From positions 1 through 42,238 of the IMG/VR virus record IMGVR_UViG_3300021964_000154: a DNA stretch of 42,238 bases, one strand, 5' to 3'. The position numbers and the translations under genes were made by a program. This DNA is from a virus. Positions 29,438 through 36,453 of this stretch are shown here, one piece after another; the stretch's first letter is position 1; each line of letters starts with the position of its first letter. Below the pieces are notes generated by a model. The model saw only the letters and a program-made list of their open reading frames with translations, had not been told where the DNA came from and searched no databases.

Positions 29438-30430
29438 ATGGCGTTTAACGAATTTCAACTAGAAGAACTTAAAAAGATCGAAGGCTTTGGTAAAGGCTTT
29501 GAGGCAGGAGAGAAGACTGCTGCTGGTGCAATGGGTGACATTGCTCTGATTATGATTCCGGGTATGGGTACTATAAAGCTAGCCCGTACTGGCGGTAAGC
29601 TGACCAAGAGTGCTATGGACTTTGTAAAACGGGCAAAGAAGATGTACCCGAATGCAAAGGTCAACCCAACGCCTACTGCTGCCCAAGTATCCAATGCCAA
29701 GCCTATTAGTGGTGTTACACTAAAGAAACCTGCGGATGTAGCTGTCAGTGCATTGAAGCCACGCCCTCGTGCTACAGCACCGGGTGGTAAGCCCACTACA
29801 GCTGCCGCACCCAAGCCAAAGGTACGTGTACCTGCCGGTACTGCAGCTAAACCTGCACCGAAGGCTACAGCACCCAAGCCATCTGCTAAACCTGCAGCCA
29901 AGCCAAAGCCACAAGCAAAACCAAAGTCTAAAGTTGGTGATAAACCACAACGTGCTGCAGCTGCACTTGCAGCAGTAACTGCATTGGCAGGTGCTGAACT
30001 AGAATCTCGTAAAAGAAAAGAAGCAGAGGCAGCTAAGAAAAAACCTATTAAAGTTACGCAAGATCGTTCAGCTAAACAAAGTGAAGCTGCGGCAAAACCT
30101 AAGCCTAAGCGCAAGCCTATTAAAGTTACGCAAGATCGTTCTGCAAAGCAAAGTGAAGCAGCTGCAAAGGGTAAGCGTAAACCTATTAAAGTTACACAGG
30201 ATCGTTCAGCTAAACAGAGCGAAGCTGCGGCAAAGGGTAAGCCTACTGTTAAGTCACGTCCAAAGCCAGTCACCGCCGGTAAGAATGTAGGCTTTGGTCC
30301 GAAGGGTAACATCTTTCCGAAGGATGCAGCGGATCGTCGTAGGCTCATGGCAAAGTATGGCGGCACCGGTAGTGCTGCTGCCAAAGCTGCTGCCGATGGT
30401 AAGCAGGGTAACTTGAAGAAGAAGAAATAA
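29438..30430 (+). CDS. Lys/Ala/Pro-rich protein with threefold repeat, 330 aa
   Basis: N-terminal 75 residues are ordered (GFEAGEKTAAGAMGDIALIM has a hydrophobic helix). Residues 95-185 are Pro/Ala/Lys-rich like histone H1 or TolA linkers. From residue 203 the unit KPIKVTQDRSAKQSEAAAK occurs three times at 24- and 22-residue spacing, then a basic tail (NLKKKK). Strong positive charge suggests DNA contact in the capsid or nucleoid-like packing; this is inference. Preceded by AGGAG. TAATG overlap with the next gene. The long antisense frame here is a by-product of Ala/Lys codons. Confidence 0.65.
   Translation: MAFNEFQLEELKKIEGFGKGFEAGEKTAAGAMGDIALIMIPGMGTIKLARTGGKLTKSAMDFVKRAKKMYPNAKVNPTPTAAQVSNAKPISGVTLKKPADVAVSALKPRPRATAPGGKPTTAAAPKPKVRVPAGTAAKPAPKATAPKPSAKPAAKPKPQAKPKSKVGDKPQRAAAALAAVTALAGAELESRKRKEAEAAKKKPIKVTQDRSAKQSEAAAKPKPKRKPIKVTQDRSAKQSEAAAKGKRKPIKVTQDRSAKQSEAAAKGKPTVKSRPKPVTAGKNVGFGPKGNIFPKDAADRRRLMAKYGGTGSAAAKAAADGKQGNLKKKK
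30044..30240 (+). repeat. Three direct repeats inside the Lys/Ala-rich gene
   Basis: The sequence starting CCTATTAAAGTTAC recurs at 30044, 30116 and 30182, periods of 72 and 66 bases, in frame. Silent differences between copies (GCA/GCT, CAA/CAG) show that the protein repeat is kept while the DNA drifts. Confidence 0.75.
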
Positions 30431-30708
30431 TGGCCAAGAAAAAAAGTGACAACGTAACTGTTATTTCTATCGGCATTGGTTCTATGCCTAGAAAACAAAT
30501 GGAGAAGAAAATGAAAGCCAAGAAATACAATAAGGGTGGATATGCTAACTGCGGTGCGTCTATGCCAGCCACTCAAGGTTCTTCTAAGAAGATGGCCGCT
30601 GGCGGTATGATGAAGAAACCAGATAATCCCGGTCTTGCGAAGCTGCCAACTGCAGTGCGCAATAGAATGGGTTACATGGCATACGGCGGCTACGCTAAGA
30701 AGAAGTAA
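30430..30708 (+). CDS. Small basic protein with three glycine tags, 92 aa
   Basis: TAATG start. Basic N-terminus (MAKKKSDNVTVISIGIGSMP), then KKYNKGGYANCGASMP, KKMAAGGMMKKPDNPG and the C-terminal YMAYGGYAKKK, three copies of the recurring Gly-Gly-hydrophobic tag. No fold beyond that. The stop overlaps the next ATG (TAATG). Similar tag-bearing small proteins occur in other marine phages as I recall. Function unknown. Confidence 0.65.
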   Translation: MAKKKSDNVTVISIGIGSMPRKQMEKKMKAKKYNKGGYANCGASMPATQGSSKKMAAGGMMKKPDNPGLAKLPTAVRNRMGYMAYGGYAKKK

Positions 30709-30818
30709 TGGCCAAGCAATTCGCAAACAGCTTCATGAAGAAGCGTCGTATTCGTAGACCCGGAAGGCACAAGAAGAATGTTAACAAAGCTAACAAACCT
30801 AAAACGTACTTCGGTTAA
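30708..30818 (+). CDS. Small arginine/lysine-rich protein, 36 aa
   Basis: Product MAKQFANSFMKKRRIRRPGR, then HKKNVNKANKPKTYFG. The KRRxxRRPGRHKKN pattern recurs in small proteins of marine phages. Starts in a TAATG overlap and is itself overlapped for 41 bases by the next frame. Charge suggests nucleic-acid binding. Short but well supported by position and pattern. Confidence 0.6.
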   Translation: MAKQFANSFMKKRRIRRPGRHKKNVNKANKPKTYFG

Positions 30819-30918
30819 ATACTTCGGCTGGGGTTTGCTCTACATGGGCAAGCCCTTTACTCGTATTGGTAATTGGTTTTGGAAAAAGCACAGAGATGTG
30901 CTGAATTGGAATGATTAA
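30778..30918 (+). CDS. Small Trp/Lys-rich amphipathic protein, 46 aa
   Basis: ATG at 30778 lies within the previous gene in another frame, after GGAAGG and AAGAAG. The frame ends TAA 30916-30918, overlapping the next ATG (TAATG). Product: basic start (MLTKLTNLKRTSVK), YFGWGLLYMGKPFTRIGNWF, then WKKHRDVLNWND. Aromatic and basic residues alternate as in membrane-surface helices. It exactly bridges a gap that otherwise has no gene. A shorter start at 30844 is possible. Confidence 0.5.
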   Translation: MLTKLTNLKRTSVKYFGWGLLYMGKPFTRIGNWFWKKHRDVLNWND

Positions 30919-31289
30919 TGGTACAACCTGCCGCATTTGATACCGCAACGGAAAGCGTGACCATTACTGCTACTGCTGGTGGTGCTAGTTCTAATGTTAT
31001 ATATACTGTACCAAACTTTCACGATGCTACGGTGGAGTTCCTGCATATCAGTAATGGTGCAGCTTCTACAGATACCGTAAGCATACAGTGGTATCACAAA
31101 GAAGACAACGCATATTATACCATTCTAAGCAATAAATCTATTGCGGGTAATGACGTATTCAACATGATTACGGCAGACAGACTACACTTACATGCTGGCG
31201 ATAAGATTACGGCATTTAATGGTGGTGGTAGTAATTTGGGTGTAACCGTTTCTGTAAAAGAATACTACAACCCTGCCCGTAGAGCATAG
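30918..31289 (+). CDS. Beta-rich structural protein, 123 aa
   Basis: Alternating polar and hydrophobic residues throughout (ESVTITATAGGASSNVIYTV, VEFLHISNGAASTDTVSIQW, HAGDKITAFNGG, VTVSVKEYYNPARRA) indicate a beta-sandwich. Similar small proteins in marine phages look like head decoration or tail accessory proteins. The YxNPARR-type end is shared with those I recall. Virion role is likely but inferred. TAATG overlap upstream. Confidence 0.6.
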   Translation: MVQPAAFDTATESVTITATAGGASSNVIYTVPNFHDATVEFLHISNGAASTDTVSIQWYHKEDNAYYTILSNKSIAGNDVFNMITADRLHLHAGDKITAFNGGGSNLGVTVSVKEYYNPARRA

Positions 31290-31300
31290 GAGATAGGAGA

Positions 31301-31660
31301 ATGCCCCTCACAGCTAAAGGTTCTAAGATTAAAGCTGCCATGAAAAAGCAGTATGGTGTAGAAAAAGGCGAGGACGTGTTCTATGCAGCAGCCAACAAAG
31401 GAACAGTTAAAGGCGTGGCGAAAAAGCAAAAGCTTGCGAAAGGCGGGGCAGCTAGAAAAGCTAGCAAACCGAAGAAGTCTAAAAAGAAGAGCAAGAGTAG
31501 AGTTAATGAAGCTGGCAACTACACTAAGCCAGCACTGAGAAAAAGATTATTTGAAAAGATTAAAGCTGGCAGTAAGGGTGGCAAGCCCGGTCAGTGGTCA
31601 GCACGTAAGGCGCAGATGCTGGCACGTGAATACAAGGCAGCAGGGGGCGGCTACAAGTAA
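31301..31660 (+). CDS. Two-part basic protein, 119 aa
   Basis: First half: MPLTAKGSKIKAAMKKQYGV, then EDVFYAAANKGTVKGVAKK, a pattern seen in many phage proteins. It is followed by the tag LAKGGAARKASKPKK. Second half: SRVNEAGNYTKPALRKRLFE, then GGKPGQWSARKAQMLAREYK, ending AAGGGYK, a separate conserved marine-phage domain. Both domains are of unknown function. Strongly basic. AGGAG at six bases. TAATG with the next gene. Confidence 0.7.
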   Translation: MPLTAKGSKIKAAMKKQYGVEKGEDVFYAAANKGTVKGVAKKQKLAKGGAARKASKPKKSKKKSKSRVNEAGNYTKPALRKRLFEKIKAGSKGGKPGQWSARKAQMLAREYKAAGGGYK

Positions 31661-31857
31661 TGGAAAAGCAAATTGTTGGCGGCTTGATGGCATTGCTGAT
31701 GGCTCTTGCTGCGTGGAATATGAAAACTGTAAATGACCTGCAACTTGAGATGCGGGAAGTTATGGTAGGCCATGCCACTGCAAAAGACATTGAAGAGTTA
31801 AGGCAAGACGTATTACGTCTGCAATGGGTTTTACATGACGAGGCTGTAGACAAATGA
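31660..31857 (+). CDS. Small membrane protein with coiled-coil tail, 65 aa
   Basis: One N-terminal span (IVGGLMALLMALAAW) followed by a charged helix (LQLEMREVMVGHATAKDIEE, LRQDVLRLQWVLHDE). The layout is the same as for the gene at 675-902, and both end in a coiled coil. Candidate lysis-accessory or virion membrane protein, but unproven. Confidence 0.6.
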   Translation: MEKQIVGGLMALLMALAAWNMKTVNDLQLEMREVMVGHATAKDIEELRQDVLRLQWVLHDEAVDK

Positions 31858-31858
31858 A

Positions 31859-32047
31859 ATGAAACACGTCTTTCTCCTATTGGTATTTCTTGGGATAGGA
31901 GAAGACAAACGTCAGGTCAGCAGCGACATGTACTTTCGTGACCTGAATGAATGTGTCTGGTATGCACAGAAACTCCATAAGCAGGGAGAGAATATCTCTG
32001 CATATTGCTTACCCAAATTAGTGAACGAAGATATGGAGACGTACTGA
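31859..32047 (+). CDS. Small exported protein with cysteines, 62 aa
   Basis: Signal-like start (MKHVFLLLVFLGIG), then SSDMYFRDLNECVWYAQKLH and ISAYCLPKLVNEDMETY. Two cysteines in the mature part could pair. Similar in plan to the protein at 28934 (hydrophobic leader, aromatic-x-x-x-E-C helix, later Cys). Familiar as a small unknown protein in marine phages. TGATG overlap with the next gene. Confidence 0.6.
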   Translation: MKHVFLLLVFLGIGEDKRQVSSDMYFRDLNECVWYAQKLHKQGENISAYCLPKLVNEDMETY

Positions 32048-32478
32048 TGCTTGCCGAACTCGCTGCTGCCAACGCTGCCTTCGCCGTTATCAAGACGGCT
32101 GTCCAGAACGGCAAGGACATTGCTGCTGCCGGTAGTGCGATTGCAAGCTTCGTCGGTGCCAAAGAAGACCTGCAAAAGAAAACCCAGAAGAAGGGTGGCG
32201 GCGGTGACCTAGAAGAGTTCTTGGCTCTTGAGCAGATACGTGAGCAGGAAGAGCAACTTCGTCAGATTATGATATACACAGGCCGTCCGGGTTTATGGAA
32301 TGACTGGCAGAAGTTTCAGGCAAAGGCACGTGTATCTAGACGTGAGGCAGAAGAAGAACGCATACGCAAGCGTAAGATGTATTTTGAAATAGCTATTGTG
32401 ACATTTCTTTTAATTGTGGGCTTGACAGTCTTGGCTGCATTTGTTATACTAGCACTACATTCACAGGGAAAAATTTAA
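32047..32478 (+). CDS. Conserved marine-phage membrane protein, 143 aa
   Basis: Amphipathic N-terminus (MLAELAAANAAFAVIKTAVQ, GKDIAAAGSAIASFVGAKED), a charged helix with QIMIYTGRPGLWNDWQKFQA, and a C-terminal span (IAIVTFLLIVGLTVLAAFVI). I know the GRPGLWNDW family from many marine phages, function unknown. ATG at 32047 (TGATG) is preferred over the upstream frame start at 32005, which lies within the previous gene. Its 3' end contains a promoter-like sequence (32422-32450). Confidence 0.7.
   Translation: MLAELAAANAAFAVIKTAVQNGKDIAAAGSAIASFVGAKEDLQKKTQKKGGGGDLEEFLALEQIREQEEQLRQIMIYTGRPGLWNDWQKFQAKARVSRREAEEERIRKRKMYFEIAIVTFLLIVGLTVLAAFVILALHSQGKI
32422..32450 (+). promoter_or_regulatory. Near-perfect sigma70 promoter inside a gene
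   Basis: TTGACA (32422-32427), 17 bases, TATACT (32445-32450). Exact -35, five of six -10 bases. Placed at the end of the membrane-protein gene and just before the block holding holin-like genes, lysozyme, terminase and portal. Confidence 0.5.
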
Positions 32479-32726
32479 TGGCACTTCGCACTCCCCAGCA
32501 AAGCCTCAAAGACTGGACAAAGCAGAAGTGGCGCACTAAGTCTGGTAAGCCATCAGCACAGACTGGTGAACGCTATCTCCCAGAGAAAGCAATTAAATCC
32601 TTGACATCTGCTGAATACTCTGCTACAACTAGAGCCAAAAGAGCAGGAACACGGAAAGGCCAACAGTTTGTACGACAGCCTCAGTCAATTGCAAAAAAGA
32701 CTGCAAGATTTCGCAGAGGCTCATAA
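32478..32726 (+). CDS. Small basic conserved phage protein, 82 aa
   Basis: MALRTPQQSLKDWTKQKWRT, then KSGKPSAQTGERYLPEKAIK, then SAEYSATTRAKRAGTRKGQQ. The SLKxWTKQKWRTKSGKPS and GERYLPEKAI blocks are a pattern common in marine phages, algal viruses and some bacteria. Function unknown. TAATG overlap with the gene before. Confidence 0.75.
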   Translation: MALRTPQQSLKDWTKQKWRTKSGKPSAQTGERYLPEKAIKSLTSAEYSATTRAKRAGTRKGQQFVRQPQSIAKKTARFRRGS

Positions 32727-32850
32727 CGACCCTCGTGAAGTAAGGCTAGTGGACGTTGAGTCTGACTTTGATAATCGTGTATTTCTCCTGAAGAAAAAGA
32801 TATGGGAACTGAAGCAAAATGATACAGGCACTAATCGGACCTATAGCTAG
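32668..32850 (+). CDS. Candidate small coiled-coil protein, 60 aa (TTG start)
   Basis: Open frame from TTG at 32668 (AAAGG nine bases upstream), overlapping neighbours on both sides and filling the gap 32727-32818. Product MYDSLSQLQKRLQDFAEAHN, then VRLVDVESDFDNRVFLLKKK and IWELKQND: regular heptads and good composition. Rare start codon and long overlaps keep this tentative. Confidence 0.4.
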   Translation: MYDSLSQLQKRLQDFAEAHNDPREVRLVDVESDFDNRVFLLKKKIWELKQNDTGTNRTYS

Positions 32851-33205
32851 TTTAGCTGGCACATGGCTAGAAGGCAAAGTTGAAACAAAGAAAGCAGAAA
32901 CCGGAGCCAAGGTCGCTAAAGCACGTGCTGAAGCAGTTATCATGGAGAAGAAGGCTACGGGTGAAATTGATTGGGACTTGGAGATGGCTAAAGGTAGTCA
33001 GTCTTCGTGGAAGGATGAATGGCTGACTATCTTGTTCAGCATTCCGCTTATCCTCGCATTCATTCCCGGTATGGAAGAGGTAGTTGCAAATGGCTTCGCA
33101 CAACTCAATGCAATGCCTGAATGGTATCAGTATTCACTGGGAGTCATCGTTGCCGCTTCTTTTGGCGTACGTTCAGCTACAAAATTCTTTGGTAAAAACA
33201 AATGA
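32819..33205 (+). CDS. Holin-like protein, 128 aa
   Basis: N-terminal short helix (MIQALIGPIASLAGTWLEGK), charged helix, then WKDEWLTILFSIPLILAFIP and YQYSLGVIVAASFGVRSATK, two spans after a Trp-rich approach. This is the pattern of the 3-span holins of gene-transfer agents and many marine phages. Followed by another membrane protein and a T4-type lysozyme, a lysis cassette. Holin function is inferred. ATGA overlap with the next gene. Confidence 0.65.
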   Translation: MIQALIGPIASLAGTWLEGKVETKKAETGAKVAKARAEAVIMEKKATGEIDWDLEMAKGSQSSWKDEWLTILFSIPLILAFIPGMEEVVANGFAQLNAMPEWYQYSLGVIVAASFGVRSATKFFGKNK

Positions 33206-33402
33206 CAATTGTAATGGAAAGAGTGCTGGCTTGGAAAATCCTGCCACGCCTGATGATGATTATGATGTCCGTGTCTGCTTGGCGTGTCGTTGAGTGGTTC
33301 ATGACTTTGCCAGACCCGACGACGCAGCAGTCTGCTCTTGTTAGTGTAGTCACTGGCGCAATGACTGGTGCGTTTGCCGTATGGATGGGACACGAGAAAT
33401 GA
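33202..33402 (+). CDS. Second small membrane protein of the lysis cassette, 66 aa
   Basis: MTIVMERVLAWKILPRLMMI, MMSVSAWRVVEWFMTLPDPT, then ALVSVVTGAMTGAFAVWMGH: two spans separated by a short PDPTTQ loop. Class II holin-like or anti-holin-like in size and topology. ATGA overlaps with both neighbours, so the three lysis genes are translationally linked. Confidence 0.6.
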   Translation: MTIVMERVLAWKILPRLMMIMMSVSAWRVVEWFMTLPDPTTQQSALVSVVTGAMTGAFAVWMGHEK

Positions 33403-33884
33403 AATATCGTAGAGACAATTTGATTGAGAAGCTGATTAGCCATGAAGGGCTGCGTCTTGAGGTGTATCAGGACACGCTTGGCATCAACACAATCGGCATT
33501 GGTAGAAATCTAGATGACCGGGGTATCACACAGGATGAACTGGACTGGATGGATTATCCGACTATTGAACATGTTTATTCTGATGGCATCACTGAAGCTG
33601 ACGCCATGTACCTCGCACAGAATGACGTACAGATTGTCGAAGAAGAACTTCTCGCTGCGCACCCTTGCGTAGAGAACTTAGACGCTGTACGTCAACTTGT
33701 TCTCGTAGATATGGCATTTAATCTTGGTGTACCTCGTCTGTGTAAGTTTAAGAATATGTGGAATGCCATTCATGAGGGCAACTTTGAAGCAGCAGCAAAA
33801 GAGATGCTGGACAGCAGGTGGGCAACGCAAGTCAAAGGACGTGCTACCAAACTTGCTAACGCAATGCACAACGGAGAGTTTTAA
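33399..33884 (+). CDS. T4-type lysozyme (GH24 endolysin), 161 aa
   Basis: Cleaves peptidoglycan at lysis. E16, D25 and T31 (SHEGLRLEVYQDTLGINTIG) reproduce T4 lysozyme E11-D20-T26 in order and spacing. Continues with the usual helical part (FNLGVPRLCKFKNMWNAI, SRWATQVKGRATKLA). No signal peptide, so it needs a holin. ATG at 33399 overlaps the previous stop; a frame start at 33381 lies inside the neighbour. Confidence 0.92.
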   Translation: MKYRRDNLIEKLISHEGLRLEVYQDTLGINTIGIGRNLDDRGITQDELDWMDYPTIEHVYSDGITEADAMYLAQNDVQIVEEELLAAHPCVENLDAVRQLVLVDMAFNLGVPRLCKFKNMWNAIHEGNFEAAAKEMLDSRWATQVKGRATKLANAMHNGEF

Positions 33885-33970
33885 TGTCTAAAGATTTCAA
33901 ACCGTGTAAAGGTTGTCCGACACCTGCTAACTGCAGTGCTGTAGGTAAGTGCCAAAACAAAGGTAAGTAA
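33884..33970 (+). CDS. Four-cysteine microprotein, 28 aa
   Basis: TAATG overlap with the lysozyme stop, TAA at 33968-33970. Product MSKDFKPCKGCPTPANCSAV, then GKCQNKGK. Cysteines at 8, 11, 17 and 23 are spaced like a small zinc or disulfide knuckle. I recall near-identical MSKxFKPCKGCP starts in other marine phages. Located between lysozyme and the small terminase gene. Function unknown. Confidence 0.6.
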   Translation: MSKDFKPCKGCPTPANCSAVGKCQNKGK

Positions 33971-33971
33971 T

Positions 33972-34346
33972 ATGGCTAGACAACTAACAGAGAAGCAGCA
34001 GAAGTTTCTGGCTGTTCTTTTTGATGAAGCCGGTGGCGATATGGTCATGGCTAAGAAGATGGCTGGGTACTCTGACACAAGTTCGACTGGGGAAATTGTC
34101 AAGGGCTTGAAGGAAGAAATCCTTGAGGCCACCCAGATGTACATGGCGCGTAATGCACCGAAGGCTGCTATGGCTATGACCGGCGCACTGTATGACCCAA
34201 CTGAACTTGGCATTCGTGATAAGATGTCTGCTGCAAAAGAACTGCTTGACCGTGTAGGTCTTGTAAAGACAGAGAAGATGCAGGTAGAGGCATCCGGTGG
34301 TGTTATGCTTATGCCACCGAAAGCCGCAGTAGAGGAGGATGACTGA
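33972..34346 (+). CDS. terS: Terminase small subunit-like protein, 124 aa
   Basis: Starts LTEKQQKFLAVLFDEAGGDM, with a helix-turn-helix-like MAKKMAGYSDTSSTGEIVKG, then TELGIRDKMSAAKELLDRVG and a conserved VEASGGVMLMPPKA end. The pattern is that of small terminases and related DNA-packaging proteins (Terminase_2 type), which recognise the genome and load the large subunit. Two genes upstream of the large terminase. TerS role likely but not proved. Confidence 0.65.
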   Translation: MARQLTEKQQKFLAVLFDEAGGDMVMAKKMAGYSDTSSTGEIVKGLKEEILEATQMYMARNAPKAAMAMTGALYDPTELGIRDKMSAAKELLDRVGLVKTEKMQVEASGGVMLMPPKAAVEEDD

Positions 34347-34606
34347 TGGCTGCTATAAACAAAAAAGGCGATAACAGCGTTATTTCACGCATTGAATATA
34401 TTGATAAACAATTAACAAATCCTAAATTGTCTCCTAAAGAAATTAAAATCCTTGAGTTGCGTCAAGAGAATTTAATGAAAATGTTAGCTGATGATCAGAT
34501 GACCTTCAACAAAGGCGGAATGTCCACTAAAAAATCTCGTGGCGCGACTGACTATCGTAAAGGTGGTATGGTTCTTTCCAGCGTAGATAACCGTAAAAAG
34601 AAATGA
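34346..34606 (+). CDS. Small protein with two glycine tags, 86 aa
   Basis: Helical first part (SRIEYIDKQLTNPKLSPKEI, LELRQENLMKMLADDQ), then MTFNKGGMSTKKSRGATDY and RKGGMVLSSVDNRKKK, two copies of the Gly-Gly-hydrophobic tag in a basic tail. ATG follows the previous stop region (GATGACTGATGG). Not recognised beyond the tags. Next to terminase genes. Confidence 0.6.
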   Translation: MAAINKKGDNSVISRIEYIDKQLTNPKLSPKEIKILELRQENLMKMLADDQMTFNKGGMSTKKSRGATDYRKGGMVLSSVDNRKKK

Positions 34607-35004
34607 CTAGAAGCGTAGGCAAGTGGAAGTTACCACAGCCCACAGACATAAAAGAAGAAAACGAATGGGTGCCTATCCCGCGTATTGCAAGGACTGTACC
34701 ATTTGGCTATAAGCAGAACGAAGAAGACCCCGACATTCTTGACCCTATCAAAGTCGAACTAGACTTGCTAGAGAAGGCACGTAAATACGTCAATCAGTAT
34801 TCTTACCGTGAGGTAGCTAACTGGCTGACATCAAACAGCGGCAGATACATCTCACACGTAGGATTGAGGAAACGGTTAGCACATGAGCGACAGCGTAAGA
34901 ACACAGCTAAAAGCCTCCGCAAGTGGGCAGAGTATGCGGAAACGGCAATCGCCAAAGCGAAGGAAATCGAAGAAGCAAGAACCGGAGCAAAAGCCAACGG
35001 TTGA
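34603..35004 (+). CDS. Helix-turn-helix-like protein beside terminase, 133 aa
   Basis: The centre (ARKYVNQYSYREVANWLTSN, SGRYISHVGLRKRLAHERQR) has the look of a resolvase-type helix-turn-helix: helix, turn at SNSGRYISH, recognition helix VGLRKRL. Long charged helix follows. The protein precedes the large terminase in many marine phages as I recall. Could be the true DNA-recognising packaging subunit. ATGA-type overlap with the gene before; overlaps terL by 122 bases. Confidence 0.65.
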   Translation: MTRSVGKWKLPQPTDIKEENEWVPIPRIARTVPFGYKQNEEDPDILDPIKVELDLLEKARKYVNQYSYREVANWLTSNSGRYISHVGLRKRLAHERQRKNTAKSLRKWAEYAETAIAKAKEIEEARTGAKANG

Positions 35005-36442
35005 AATTGCAGAGGTTGAATATGAAGCATCTAGCATTGAAGAACATGCTAACGTACTATTCAAACCTAATCCGGGTCCGCAGACAGAATTTCTTGCCGC
35101 ATCGGAACGTGAAGTTCTCTACGGCGGCAGTGCAGGGGGCGGTAAGTCATATGCAATGCTTGCTGACCCACTGCGTTACATGGGACATCCGCAGTTTAGC
35201 GGACTGCTCCTGCGACACACGACAGAAGAACTGCGTGAACTTATCTTCAAGTCTCAGGAGTTGTATCCAAAAATTTGGCCCGGTATCAAGTGGTCAGAAA
35301 GAAAGATGCAGTGGACCGCGCCATCTGGCGCAAGGTTGTGGATGTCCTACCTAGACAGGGATGAGGATGTCTTGCGTTATCAGGGTCTGGCTTTTAGCTG
35401 GATAGGCTTTGACGAACTGACACAATGGGCCACACCATACGCATGGAATTATATGCGAAGTCGTCTTCGGTCCACTGCACCTGATTTGCCTATCTTTATG
35501 AGGGCTACGACTAACCCCGGCGGTAGAGGGCATCACTGGGTTAAGAAAATGTTTATTGACCCTGCACCGTATAATAGGCAATTTGATGCAACCGACATTG
35601 AAACAGGAGAGGTACTCAAGTACCCCGCTGGACATAGCAAGGCTGGAAAGTCCCTATTTAAGAGACGCTTTATCCCGGCAAGACTTTCTGATAACCCATA
35701 CCTTGCGACAGCGGGTGACTATGAAGCCATGCTCCTCTCGCTTCCAGAACAGCAGCGTAGGCAGCTTCTTGAAGGCGATTGGGACATCAAAGAAGGCGCA
35801 GCGTTTACTGAGTTTGATAGGCGGGTTCATGTTGTTGAACCTTTTTATATCCCTAGTAACTGGGTCAAGTTTCGTGCATGTGACTATGGCTACGGGAGTT
35901 ATACTGGCGTTCTTTGGTTTGCAGTTGCGCCTGACGAGCAACTTATCGTATATCGAGAACTATACGTCAGCAAAGTCCTCGCCACAGACTTGGCTGATAT
36001 GATACTGGACTTGGAAGCCGAAGATGGGAACATTAAGTATGGTGTGCTGGATAGCAGTCTTTGGCATAAGCGTGGCGATACTGGACCGTCTCTTGCGGAA
36101 CAGATGATTAGTAAGGGATGCCGTTGGCGTCCATCAGACAGAAGTAGAGGTAGTCGTGTAGCCGGTAAGAACGAAATACACAGGCGTCTTCAGATTGATG
36201 AGTTTACAGAGGAACCTAGACTTGTATTTTTTGATAGCTGCACAAATGTCATCAGTCAGTTACCGGCCCTGCCGATTGACAAGAAAAATCCAGAAGACGT
36301 TGACACAAAGTCTGAAGACCATTTGTACGACGCCCTCCGGTATGGGATTATGTCTCGACCCCGGTTCTCTATTTTCGACTACGACCCGCACGGCAGACCG
36401 TCAAGCGGAATGCAAATAGCTGATTCTACCTTTGGCTACTAA
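34883..36442 (+). CDS. terL: Terminase large subunit, 519 aa
   Basis: Packaging motor ATPase and nuclease. Walker A GGSAGGGKS at 81-89, Walker B with D177-E178 (FSWIGFDE), coupling motif RATTNPGG at 207-214, nuclease acids D334 (ACDYGYGSYTG), D390 (YGVLDSS) and D479/D483 (SEDHLYDALRYG). The 50 basic residues at the N-terminus are extra. ATG 34883 is the start used here; ATG 34934 is possible and would reduce the overlap with the upstream gene. Confidence 0.94.
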   Translation: MSDSVRTQLKASASGQSMRKRQSPKRRKSKKQEPEQKPTVEIAEVEYEASSIEEHANVLFKPNPGPQTEFLAASEREVLYGGSAGGGKSYAMLADPLRYMGHPQFSGLLLRHTTEELRELIFKSQELYPKIWPGIKWSERKMQWTAPSGARLWMSYLDRDEDVLRYQGLAFSWIGFDELTQWATPYAWNYMRSRLRSTAPDLPIFMRATTNPGGRGHHWVKKMFIDPAPYNRQFDATDIETGEVLKYPAGHSKAGKSLFKRRFIPARLSDNPYLATAGDYEAMLLSLPEQQRRQLLEGDWDIKEGAAFTEFDRRVHVVEPFYIPSNWVKFRACDYGYGSYTGVLWFAVAPDEQLIVYRELYVSKVLATDLADMILDLEAEDGNIKYGVLDSSLWHKRGDTGPSLAEQMISKGCRWRPSDRSRGSRVAGKNEIHRRLQIDEFTEEPRLVFFDSCTNVISQLPALPIDKKNPEDVDTKSEDHLYDALRYGIMSRPRFSIFDYDPHGRPSSGMQIADSTFGY

Positions 36443-36453
36443 GGAAAAGTAAC

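Noticed and set aside
29455-30726. 423-codon open frame antisense to the Lys/Ala-rich gene
   Set aside because: It arises from GCN/AAR codon bias of the repeat-rich gene on the other strand; composition is Ala/Leu/Ser-rich without domains, and it covers three well-supported genes.
32601-32629. TTGACA-N17-TACAAC as a further promoter
   Set aside because: The -10 matches only four of six, it is within coding sequence, and a better candidate lies 180 bases upstream.
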